DNA of 48,482 nt, taken from positions 1-48,482 of IMG/VR virus record IMGVR_UViG_3300020054_000854. The stretch is one strand, 5' to 3'. Positions 31,704 to 38,565 of this stretch are shown here, piece after piece. The position numbers were made by a program, and so were the translations under genes. This DNA comes from a virus. The notes under the pieces are model-generated. The model was not told where the DNA came from, did not search any database, and saw only the letters and a program-made list of their open reading frames with translations. Within the stretch, counting starts at the first letter, position 1. Every line of letters begins with the position of its first letter.

Positions 31704-32366
31704 ATGAAGTTCAGTGAAGAAACGGTAACAGTTCTTAAAAACTTTTCTGGGATTAACAAATCAATTCGTTTTACCCCAGGATCAACTTTAAAGACTATTA
31801 CTCCAGAAAAAACTTTGATTGCAACCGCCGCGATCAAAGACAAAATTCCATCAGAGGCTTGCGTATATGATGTCTCAAGATTTTTATCAATTTTGAGTCT
31901 TTATAATGAGCCTGATGTAGAATTTAATGATAAATATTTTATTATTTCTGAAGGACGGCGTAGAACGAAATATGTCTATGCTGATATTTCAATGATTCAC
32001 GTTCCTCCTGAAAAGGATATTAATATCCCTACAGAAGACGTGGTTGTCAATGTCAAGTGGGAAGATCTGCAATCAGTGCTTAAGGCTGCAGGTGTCCTTC
32101 AGTTCTCTGAGGTTGCTTTCGTTGGTACCGACGGCAAAGTATATCTCAAAGCCATCGACAGTTCACAAGAAGGTGCTGATGACTACGGTATCGAGATTGG
32201 CGAAACTGAAGATGAATTTAAGATTATCATCAAAACCGATAACCTTAAACTGTTACCCCAGGATTACAGAGTAACCCTTTGTTCTAAAGGTATTTCTGAA
32301 TTCAAAGGTGACTCGGCTACTTATTTTGTAGCTATTGATTCAAAGTCGACTTACAATAGAGGATAA
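31704..32366 (+). CDS. 45: sliding clamp gp45
   Basis: 220 residues (T4 228). MKFSEETVTVLKNFSGINKS and the domain repeats (VYDVSRFLSILSLYNEPDVE; LKLLPQDYRVTLCSKGISEF; TYFVAIDSKS) match the T4/PCNA-fold clamp. It tethers gp43 and in T4 also activates late transcription with gp55 and gp33. PIP-like tails on three proteins of this window are its likely ligands. Strong promoter and ribosome site suggest high expression. Confidence 0.95.
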   Translation: MKFSEETVTVLKNFSGINKSIRFTPGSTLKTITPEKTLIATAAIKDKIPSEACVYDVSRFLSILSLYNEPDVEFNDKYFIISEGRRRTKYVYADISMIHVPPEKDINIPTEDVVVNVKWEDLQSVLKAAGVLQFSEVAFVGTDGKVYLKAIDSSQEGADDYGIEIGETEDEFKIIIKTDNLKLLPQDYRVTLCSKGISEFKGDSATYFVAIDSKSTYNRG

Positions 32367-32371
32367 ATACT

Positions 32372-32653
32372 ATGAGTGATGCAATGCAACAACAACAAGA
32401 ACCTGTACAGGTTACGTTGAATGATATTGCCACCGTTGTTCAAATTATTGATGTGGTTTCACGTCGCGGTGGTTTTCAAGGTCAAGAACTTGCAGGAGTA
32501 GGTATGCTTCGCAATAAGCTTGATATGTTCCTTCAGCAAAATATGTCTGAAGAACAAAAACAACAGTTAGCTGCAGCGCAGGACAATCAACAGGCTGATA
32601 CGCCCGTTGATGTAACTTCTGCCGAAGGCGAACTTGCAAGTTTGGTACAATAA
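32372..32653 (+). CDS. conserved hypothetical protein between gp45 and gp44
   Basis: 93 residues. QVTLNDIATVVQIIDVVSRR and GFQGQELAGVGMLRNKLDMF form a helical core that I associate with marine T4-like phages in this syntenic place; Q-rich ends. Five bases after gp45, followed by a terminator. Function unknown. Confidence 0.65.
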   Translation: MSDAMQQQQEPVQVTLNDIATVVQIIDVVSRRGGFQGQELAGVGMLRNKLDMFLQQNMSEEQKQQLAAAQDNQQADTPVDVTSAEGELASLVQ

Positions 32654-32669
32654 CAAACTGCAACTTAAA

Positions 32670-32699
32670 GGGGGACCACAAGTCCCCTTTTATTTTTTT
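32670..32699 (+). terminator. rho-independent terminator between gp45 unit and gp44
   Basis: Stem GGGGAC (32671-32676) with GTCCCC (32682-32687), loop CACAA, followed by TTTTATTTTTTT. A clear intrinsic terminator. Confidence 0.85.
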
Positions 32700-32722
32700 A
32701 TTATGATGAAGGTGATTATATT

Positions 32723-33673
32723 ATGGTGGATGCAAAATCCAACGAAGTCTTATGGGTGGAGAAATATAGACCTCAAAGAATAGACGATACAATTCTCCCC
32801 GAACAAATGAAAACAACTTTCCGTAAATTTGTCGATGACGGAAATGTTCCTAATCTGTTATTAACAGGTACTCCAGGCGTAGGTAAAACGACGATTGCTA
32901 AGGCAATGCTTGAAGAGCTTGATTGCGATTACATTGTTAAAAATGGTTCTCTTAATGTCAATATTGATGCAATACGATATGACATTTCTACTTTTGCTTC
33001 AGCAGTATCTTTGACAGGCGGGCGCAAATATGTTATATTTGATGAAGCAGATTATCTAAATGCCGCAAATGTACAACCTGCCCTTCGCAATTTCATCGAA
33101 GAGTATTCAAGCAATTGTGGATTTATTTTTACATGCAACTTTAAGAATCGTATTATTGCGCCATTACGATCTCGTCTTTCTGAAATTGATTTCAGTATTG
33201 AAACAGACCAAAGACCTAAGATGGCAATGTGTTTCTATAAACGCGTACAAGCCATTCTTGATCAAGAAGGTGTTGATTATGATCCTAAGGTTGTTGCAAA
33301 AGTAATTGAAAAACATTTCCCTGACTTCCGTAGAGTATTGACTGAATTGCAATCCTATGCAGGAGCTGGTAAAATTGATGAAGGTATTTTTGTTAATCTT
33401 AAACAAGAATCACTTGATGAAATGTTTAATTATCTAAAGAATAAAAACTTTACTGAAATGCGCAAGTGGGTTGCAAAAAATTCAGATCAAGATATGAACG
33501 AAATGTTTCGCCGTATATACGATATGTCAGCTGATAAAATTGCGTTGCGTACTCTCCCAGGATTTTGCGTAACTCTTGCGGATTATATGTACAAAGCAAA
33601 TTTTGTCGCGGATCCTGAAGTCAATATGGTTGCTTTCTTGACTGAAATTATGATTGAATCGGAGTTTAAGTAA
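32723..33673 (+). CDS. 44: clamp loader large subunit gp44
   Basis: 316 residues (T4 319). LTGTPGVGKTTIAKAM (Walker A), YVIFDEADYLN (DEAD Walker B), FTCNFKNRIIAPLRSRL (sensor 1 and arginine finger region). AAA+ ATPase that opens and loads gp45 with gp62. Ribosome site AAGGTGAT. Its stop overlaps the next start (TAATG). Confidence 0.95.
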   Translation: MVDAKSNEVLWVEKYRPQRIDDTILPEQMKTTFRKFVDDGNVPNLLLTGTPGVGKTTIAKAMLEELDCDYIVKNGSLNVNIDAIRYDISTFASAVSLTGGRKYVIFDEADYLNAANVQPALRNFIEEYSSNCGFIFTCNFKNRIIAPLRSRLSEIDFSIETDQRPKMAMCFYKRVQAILDQEGVDYDPKVVAKVIEKHFPDFRRVLTELQSYAGAGKIDEGIFVNLKQESLDEMFNYLKNKNFTEMRKWVAKNSDQDMNEMFRRIYDMSADKIALRTLPGFCVTLADYMYKANFVADPEVNMVAFLTEIMIESEFK

Positions 33674-33864
33674 TGTTTTTGAAATTAAGATGTTTCAATT
33701 GTAATAAAAAGCTTAAAGGTGAATTGGATACTTTTACTGTTTCTATGAATACCGTTGAAGGTAAACATAAAGTTAAAATGTGTGGCAGTTGCGCATTGCA
33801 GCTTGACGAAATACTTAAAGAGATTGAGGATATCCACAATGACGAAACAACTGACTCCCTTTGA
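33673..33864 (+). CDS. 63-residue zinc-ribbon-like protein
   Basis: CFNC at residues 6-9 and CGSC at about 37-40 make a four-cysteine zinc ribbon; the rest is charged. It overlaps gp44 by one base and gp62 by 26. Function unknown; the site inside the clamp-loader operon hints at a replication or transcription accessory. Confidence 0.6.
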   Translation: MFLKLRCFNCNKKLKGELDTFTVSMNTVEGKHKVKMCGSCALQLDEILKEIEDIHNDETTDSL

Positions 33865-34234
33865 TTTTATGAATGCGGCTTCGCTAACAAAGGAAAATCT
33901 AATTAGCGATAATGATTACCCGGAAATGATTGAGAAAGAATACGTTCCTTATATTGTTAATCGTGGTTTTTCAAATTTTGAAGACAGCATTTTACACGCG
34001 AATGAAATGAATCAACGAGCTCATTTGTTTAACGCTGCGCAGTTTCAGTATTATAGATCTGTTCTTCGGAAAAGAAAACGATTTTCTAAATGGTATAAAA
34101 GCGAAAAGAATGAAGATTTGGATGCTATACAACAAGTGTATATGTGCAGCAGATCGATCGCTAAACTATACTATAAAGCCTTGTCTACAGACGATTTAAA
34201 GCAAATCAAAGAGAAATTAGAGATTGGCGGGTAA
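33839..34234 (+). CDS. 62: clamp loader small subunit gp62
   Basis: 131 residues (T4 187; marine relatives are shorter). Start at ATG 33839 (MTKQLTPFDFMNAASLTKEN), preceded by GAGGATATC; the longer frame from 33755 lies inside the zinc-ribbon gene. PFDFMNAASLTKENLISD, VNRGFSNFEDSILHANEMNQ and QYYRSVLRKRKRFSKW are typical gp62 stretches. Forms the loader with gp44. Confidence 0.85.
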   Translation: MTKQLTPFDFMNAASLTKENLISDNDYPEMIEKEYVPYIVNRGFSNFEDSILHANEMNQRAHLFNAAQFQYYRSVLRKRKRFSKWYKSEKNEDLDAIQQVYMCSRSIAKLYYKALSTDDLKQIKEKLEIGG

Positions 34235-34243
34235 GTGAATTTA

Positions 34244-34284
34244 AAGATTTGATAAATAAATCTTGTAACTATATTATGAGTTAC
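34244..34284 (+). promoter_or_regulatory. tandem hairpins in the regA leader
   Basis: AAGATTT (34244-34250) pairs with AAATCTT (34258-34264) around GATAAAT; GTAACT (34265-34270) pairs with AGTTAC (34279-34284). They precede the regA ATG by about 35 bases. RegA represses translation of many early mRNAs including its own in T4, but no specific RegA site is proven here. Confidence 0.4.
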
Positions 34285-34318
34285 CACACTTACAATAATC
34301 ATAATAATAAGGTGAGAG

Positions 34319-34720
34319 ATGGAAGAGGATATTTTCAAAGGTGTGGGTATTGAGATCAATCTCCCAGCCCAGGATAATTTTTTAAAGGTTAAAGAAACCT
34401 TAACGCGGATAGGTATCAGCTCAAGGAAAGAGCGTCGTCTTTATCAATCGTGTCACATTCTCCATAAACAAAATCGATATGCAGTTCTTCATTTTAAAGA
34501 GTTGTTTATTTTGGATGGAAAAAGGAATACGTTTACTGATGAAGATCGCGCAAGAAGAAATACAATTGTAAATTTGCTTGAAGAATGGGACTTAGTAAAA
34601 ATTGTTAATAGAGAAGCTGCATCTGAACCGATTGCATCTTTAAATCAAATTAAAATCATTTCTTTTAAAGACAAAGATGATTGGGAATTAGCGGTTAAGT
34701 ATAATATTGGTAAAAAATAA
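34319..34720 (+). CDS. regA: translational repressor RegA
   Basis: 133 residues (T4 122). FLKVKETLTRIGISSRKERR, LYQSCHILHKQNRYAVLHFK, RRNTIVNLLEEWDLVKIV and IKIISFKDKDDWELAVKYNI match T4 RegA closely. RNA-binding protein that blocks ribosome access to early mRNAs. N-terminus is about ten residues longer than T4. Ribosome site AAGGTGAG. Confidence 0.95.
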   Translation: MEEDIFKGVGIEINLPAQDNFLKVKETLTRIGISSRKERRLYQSCHILHKQNRYAVLHFKELFILDGKRNTFTDEDRARRNTIVNLLEEWDLVKIVNREAASEPIASLNQIKIISFKDKDDWELAVKYNIGKK

Positions 34721-34734
34721 CCGAGGCTTATATT

Positions 34735-35169
34735 ATGAAAATAAGAAAAGTACATTCAGCTAGTACTTATATTTTGAACGAATTAAATCAAATAGAAATT
34801 TCTCCAGTGTTTACGCAAGGAGAAAGATTAACATTATGGGACGCTTGGAACGAATCAAAACCTATTCTTGTTAAACAGCTAACAAGAGGAATAGGTATAA
34901 TGTTGCCACCAGAGTCAAGAATTGGTTTGCCAACTGGTTTATTCGTTTCGGGTTTGTCAAAGGATACCGTATTAGAAGTTGATGTAAGTCCTTCTGCGTC
35001 ATTAACAAAGGGTTTAATGTCTATCGGTAGTACAATTATAACAGAAGACGGAGAGATCACTGTAGGATGTTATAATGCTTCTGATAGTCTTGTTGCGATA
35101 GTTAACGGGGACGTAATTGGAATAGGAAAATTAACTAAAATTTCTTCTGTTCCTATAGAAAACGAATAA
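34735..35169 (+). CDS. degenerate dUTPase-fold protein
   Basis: 144 residues. IMLPPESRIGLPTGLFVSGL matches dUTPase motif I surroundings (PxxxxxxPTGL), and later strands align in order, but motif II RSG is replaced by SPSA and the motif III catalytic Asp/Tyr (IDxxYxG) is replaced by IITEDGEIT. So the trimeric dUTPase fold seems kept without the catalytic residues. Function unknown; it could be structural or regulatory. Just upstream of hsp20. Confidence 0.5.
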   Translation: MKIRKVHSASTYILNELNQIEISPVFTQGERLTLWDAWNESKPILVKQLTRGIGIMLPPESRIGLPTGLFVSGLSKDTVLEVDVSPSASLTKGLMSIGSTIITEDGEITVGCYNASDSLVAIVNGDVIGIGKLTKISSVPIENE

Positions 35170-35175
35170 ATAAAT

Positions 35176-35253
35176 TTCGAGATGCCGTAAGGGTCTCGAA
35201 TAATCGTCGGGTATTGCCGACACACAACTAAATGTCTTGCTTAAAAGGAGATA
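35176..35253 (+). promoter_or_regulatory. hsp20 leader: three hairpins, ROSE-like RNA thermometer candidate
   Basis: Hairpin 1: TTCGAGA (35176-35182) with TCTCGAA (35194-35200). Hairpin 2: GTCGG (35206-35210) with CCGAC (35217-35221). Hairpin 3: TGTCTTGCT (35233-35241) with AGGAGATA (35246-35253), loop TAAA, with G35239 bulged. Hairpin 3 sequesters the whole Shine-Dalgarno AGGAGA before ATG 35258. The UYGCU with bulged G facing AGGAG is the hallmark of ROSE elements in bacterial hsp20 leaders. Confidence 0.65.
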
Positions 35254-35257
35254 GCAC

Positions 35258-35710
35258 ATGACTAGACTTAACTTTAATACGTTAACCCCTTATTCCGTTG
35301 GTTTCGATCGCATGTTCGATCGGCTGTTAGATTTGGATACAAGCCATCCTAATAACCAAGGATTCCCCCCTTACAATATCCGCAGAGAAGATGAGAAATT
35401 CTTCATCGACATTGCTCTCGCCGGAATCGACCAAGAAGATATTGACATCGAGCACAAAGAAAATACCTTGACTGTCAAATCAGCGTGGGACGAATCAGGC
35501 GATTACCTCAATGGTGGTGGCGAATATCTTCACCGTGGTATTTCAAGAAAGAAATTTACTCGACAGTTCACCCTCACGGATGATATTGAGGTGCAAGGTG
35601 CCGAGTATGTCAATGGTCTTTTAACTATTCACTTGGAAAGGATTATCCCCGAAGAGAAGAGACCAAAGAAAATCGCTATTAATTCAAAAAAAGAATTGTT
35701 AGTTGAATAA
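35258..35710 (+). CDS. hsp20: small heat shock protein Hsp20
   Basis: 150 residues. N-terminus LNFNTLTPYSVGFDRMFDRL is like IbpA; the alpha-crystallin domain runs from YNIRREDEKFFIDIALAGID to YVNGLLTIHLERIIPEEKRP, and the tail KKIAINS holds the I-x-I motif. ATP-independent holdase. Marine T4-like phages often carry one, thought to aid virion assembly or protect host proteins. Expression likely temperature controlled (leader hairpins). Confidence 0.95.
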   Translation: MTRLNFNTLTPYSVGFDRMFDRLLDLDTSHPNNQGFPPYNIRREDEKFFIDIALAGIDQEDIDIEHKENTLTVKSAWDESGDYLNGGGEYLHRGISRKKFTRQFTLTDDIEVQGAEYVNGLLTIHLERIIPEEKRPKKIAINSKKELLVE

Positions 35711-35716
35711 ATATCC

Positions 35717-35732
35717 GGGGTCTTCGGACCCC
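35717..35732 (+). promoter_or_regulatory. UUCG-capped hairpin between hsp20 and peroxiredoxin
   Basis: GGGGTC-TTCG-GACCCC, a very stable C(UUCG)G hairpin 22 bases before the peroxiredoxin ATG. No T-run follows, so it is more likely an RNA stability or processing element than a terminator. Confidence 0.5.
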
Positions 35733-35753
35733 AACCTTGAGGAGTATAACATT

Positions 35754-36347
35754 ATGGAATTTGAAAAAACTAACTATCTTCCTTCTTTGATTCCGGACGT
35801 AACATTCAAAACGCGTGTTCGTGATGAATCTATTGGAGGGGATAATCCGTATCGTTGGGAAGACGTTACAACGGACGATCTGTTTGCTAATAAGCGAATT
35901 GTATTGTTCAGTCTTCCAGGTGCATTCACGCCGACTTGTTCAACGTACCAAGTACCTGGTTTTGAAGAAGCGTATGAACGCATCAAATCATTATATGTTG
36001 ATGATGTATATTGTATCTCTGTTAATGATTCGTTCGTTATGAATAAATGGGCAGAGGCACAAGGCGTCAAAAATATTAAAATGATTCCTGATGGATCAGG
36101 ATTATTTACTGATGGGATGGGAATGTTAGTTGACAAAGACAATCTCGGTTTCGGTAAAAGATCTTGGAGATATGCTGCACTTATTACGGATGGCGTTGTT
36201 GAATTTGAATTCGTTGAAGACGGAAAAGAAGACAATTGCGAAACCGATCCGTATGGCAAATCTTCGCCTGAATCAGTTATTAACTACCTTGAGCACGTCC
36301 AAGAAAGGTTCGAAGCAAAAGGTAAAGAAGGTGAAAAAGCTGCTTAA
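35754..36347 (+). CDS. peroxiredoxin (Prx5/AhpC-TSA type)
   Basis: 197 residues from ATG 35754 with TTGAGGAG upstream; an earlier in-frame start overlaps hsp20 and lacks a ribosome site. LFSLPGAFTPTCSTYQVPGF holds the peroxidatic Cys62 and the PxxxTxxC motif; FVMNKWAEAQG and DGSGLFTDGMGML are Prx5 features. Reduces hydrogen peroxide or organic peroxides; probably protects the infected cell from oxidative stress. C-terminal tail is charged. Confidence 0.92.
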   Translation: MEFEKTNYLPSLIPDVTFKTRVRDESIGGDNPYRWEDVTTDDLFANKRIVLFSLPGAFTPTCSTYQVPGFEEAYERIKSLYVDDVYCISVNDSFVMNKWAEAQGVKNIKMIPDGSGLFTDGMGMLVDKDNLGFGKRSWRYAALITDGVVEFEFVEDGKEDNCETDPYGKSSPESVINYLEHVQERFEAKGKEGEKAA

Positions 36348-36474
36348 TTTTCTTCAACAATATTGGGAGGATTTTAAAGAAGGTCTACAATGGATGAATT
36401 TCATCGAAATGTATGATAACAATTTAAATGAAGCTCTCAGGAAAAGAGAAGAACAAAAAGAAAAGGAGTCGTAA
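36331..36474 (+). CDS. 47-residue hypothetical protein, probable GTG start
   Basis: From GTG at 36331 (overlapping the peroxiredoxin end) to TAA at 36472-36474; helical and charged (LLNFLQQYWEDFKEGLQWMN). A longer frame upstream lies within peroxiredoxin and is not credible. GGTAAAGAAG may be the ribosome site. Start uncertain; ends in the shared terminator. Confidence 0.4.
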   Translation: MKKLLNFLQQYWEDFKEGLQWMNFIEMYDNNLNEALRKREEQKEKES

Positions 36475-36488
36475 GACTCCTTTTTTTT
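36461..36488 (+). terminator. bidirectional terminator between convergent operons
   Basis: AAAAGGAGTC (36461-36470), loop GTAA, GACTCCTTTT (36475-36484), followed by TTTT on the plus strand. On the minus strand the same stem ends in TTTT as well. It separates the peroxiredoxin unit from gp29. Confidence 0.85.
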
Positions 36489-38394
36489 AATGTGGGCCAG
36501 CGGCGGTACCCTCTCCGTTTCCGCCAACAGTCGCGGAAAATACATTAGTATCACCTTGTTTAGATGTAATGCTATCACCGCCTTTAGTTACATACGTTCT
36601 GTTATCGACTGGCGCAAATAAAATATTATTAGTTCCACCTCCTTCAGCCGCTAATGCAAGATCTTCCGCGGTAAACCTTTGTGCCGTATTAAAATCCCCC
36701 ATGCCAGGAAGATAACCACCGCTTGTTAAAAAATTAGCTTGATTTTGTATGATTTCGTCCTGCGTTAAACCGACGCCTTTAGTTACACCTCTTGGGTTTT
36801 TACTTTGCCCTTTTAGTTTTTCTTGTTCTAAATTTGCCTGTTCTCTTTGCAGTCTTGCCAATTCTTCATCTTTAACAATCTTATGATATTCCGCACGAAC
36901 GGCTTCCGTATTTTCAGCGAGTGTATCTAATTCTGCAAGTCTTGCGTTTTTTTGGTCAATTTGTGCTTGAGTATATTTTACAAATTTTCCTCTTGCGTTT
37001 CTATATCCTTCTGCTTCAAGCTCGCTTAGAATTTGTTGTCTTTCGTCAAATAAATCGCCGAGTGTTTCATTTGCAACTTCTAATATTTTTTCGTTTGTAA
37101 GTTTTATTCTTCTAAACGCTGGATCACCTGCGTCCATTTTTTCTTTCTTTTGCAGAATGTTAAATAAGTTTTGAGGTAATCCTTCTCTTTTTGCGCCTTC
37201 TTCCTTTTCATTCATATAATCAAGAATTGCCATTCCTGATGCAATAACTGTACCGCCAAGTATAGAAGCAACTGCAAGTGGCCAACCTGCAGCAAATGCG
37301 CCTAAAGAAACAAATTTACCAACGCCTGCAATTGTCGCTGCTGTCCCTGCAGATAATAGCGCAACTTCTACACCATCTATTGGAGTATTTGCAATTTCGT
37401 CTGGAGTCATTCCTAACGCGTTTTCTCTAAACCAATCAGCAATCTCTCCTGCGTATGCCACTAAGCCAATTCCTATGCTAGCTAATAACGCGCCTTTTGC
37501 TTTTCCTAATGGACCTCCTAATGGGCCTTTACCTTTACCTTTGCCGTCAGGACCGTCTGGGGTATCTACTATGACAGGCCCTCCAGTACCTGGTATAGTA
37601 GAACCAGAAATTACACCTTCTGCGACCTTTTTTGCAACCATACCAGAAATAATAGAAGTTACGGCAGTTGAAGCTGCGGCCTTTGCTAATTCCGTTGCAA
37701 ATTTAGCCGCAGTAAAACCACCTAATGCATAAAATAGCCAATCATCAACGCCGTCTATGCCAAGAAAGGTTTTTATTTGGGTTAGCTTTTCTTTCATTGT
37801 CGAATAGAAGTCAAGAAACATTTGTTTCATACCGGCCCAATCAATATCTCTAAAGGTTTCTATAATGGCGTCTTCCATTCTTGTAAATCCGCCGTCAGTT
37901 AATCCATTAACAAAACCTTTTACGAAATTATATCCAATGAAAAGACCCGTGCCTACTTTAGCCGCTGTCCCTAAAAATCCGAGAGATCCTTTTAATATTT
38001 TTCCAATACTTAATGCGTCTTTCTTATCTTCTTTTTCTTTTTCTTCTTTTCGTTTATTTTCCTCGGCGGTAACACCTTGAGGTTGTGGAGATTCTAATTC
38101 TCCAAAGTCTTCCATTCTTCGCCTTGCTTCGGCAATTAGTTCTTCTTGATCTGCTCTATTTTCTAAAAGCATCGTTTGCAAATATAAAGAATTTTGAATA
38201 TCTTTAAAGATTGGCATAAAAGCTCTTAAATCCGCAGATAAAGTCTCTCGCAAGCTTTTTATGGAATTTGTACCTTTATTCCTTAAAAGTAACCCTTCTT
38301 CCATTAATCGCTTGCGAATGATTTCCGTTTCAGCAGCCATAGACTCCTTTGTCGGAGAATTGTCTCTTTTCGGTGATGGTAATTTATCTGCCAT
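36487..38394 (-). CDS. 29: tape measure protein gp29
   Basis: 635 residues (T4 gp29 590). Long helical, Ala/Gly-rich with hydrophobic stretches (GFLGTAAKVGTGLFIGYNFV; LASIGIGLVAYAGEIADWF; VSLGAFAAGWPLAVASILGG) and charged coiled coils (TAEENKRKEEKEKEDKKD; RLQREQANLEQEKLKG), as expected for a phage tape measure/hub protein. It determines tail length and is ejected with DNA. It lies after gp26 and the small chaperone extension in order, as in hub-assembly operons. C-terminus is G/N/T-rich. Confidence 0.8.
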   Translation of the reverse strand: MADKLPSPKRDNSPTKESMAAETEIIRKRLMEEGLLLRNKGTNSIKSLRETLSADLRAFMPIFKDIQNSLYLQTMLLENRADQEELIAEARRRMEDFGELESPQPQGVTAEENKRKEEKEKEDKKDALSIGKILKGSLGFLGTAAKVGTGLFIGYNFVKGFVNGLTDGGFTRMEDAIIETFRDIDWAGMKQMFLDFYSTMKEKLTQIKTFLGIDGVDDWLFYALGGFTAAKFATELAKAAASTAVTSIISGMVAKKVAEGVISGSTIPGTGGPVIVDTPDGPDGKGKGKGPLGGPLGKAKGALLASIGIGLVAYAGEIADWFRENALGMTPDEIANTPIDGVEVALLSAGTAATIAGVGKFVSLGAFAAGWPLAVASILGGTVIASGMAILDYMNEKEEGAKREGLPQNLFNILQKKEKMDAGDPAFRRIKLTNEKILEVANETLGDLFDERQQILSELEAEGYRNARGKFVKYTQAQIDQKNARLAELDTLAENTEAVRAEYHKIVKDEELARLQREQANLEQEKLKGQSKNPRGVTKGVGLTQDEIIQNQANFLTSGGYLPGMGDFNTAQRFTAEDLALAAEGGGTNNILFAPVDNRTYVTKGGDSITSKQGDTNVFSATVGGNGEGTAAGPH

Positions 38395-38565
38395 TTAATT
38401 TTTTGCCTTTTCTTTTTGTTCGTCTACCCAATCAATTAACATTTGAAAATATAAATCTCTTTCATAAGGAATCATGGCTTCAATTTCAGATATCGAATAT
38501 TTATGATGCTGCGCCATGGAGAATATTATTTGATAATATGATCCCAAAGTAAGATGACACAGCAT
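38395..38565 (-). CDS. hub-assembly chaperone C-terminal ORF (frameshift extension of gp26)
   Basis: Open frame of 56 residues from ATG 38565 to TAA 38395-38397, one base before gp29. HHKYSISEIEAMIPYERDLY and QMLIDWVDEQKEKAK resemble the C-terminal part of longer gp26-type hub chaperones of other T4-like phages (from memory). It is in the -1 frame relative to gp26, and a T_TTT_TTT site lies just before the gp26 stop, so it is probably expressed mainly as a gp26 fusion of 290 residues. No Shine-Dalgarno of its own is evident. Confidence 0.65.
   Translation of the reverse strand: MLCHLTLGSYYQIIFSMAQHHKYSISEIEAMIPYERDLYFQMLIDWVDEQKEKAKN

Noticed and set aside
34276-34350. 25-codon ORF upstream of and overlapping regA (starts MSYHTYNNHNN)
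   Set aside because: No ribosome site, starts inside a hairpin, low complexity; insufficient to call a leader peptide.
35717-35732. UUCG hairpin as a rho-independent terminator after hsp20
   Set aside because: Stem is strong but no T tract follows on either strand; kept as an RNA hairpin only.
35774-36259. 161-residue minus-strand ORF opposite peroxiredoxin
   Set aside because: Shadow of a clearly coding conserved gene with no supporting signals.
36130-36330. N-terminal part of a 114-residue plus-strand ORF
   Set aside because: Lies in a second frame within peroxiredoxin; only the part after GTG 36331 is outside it and plausible.
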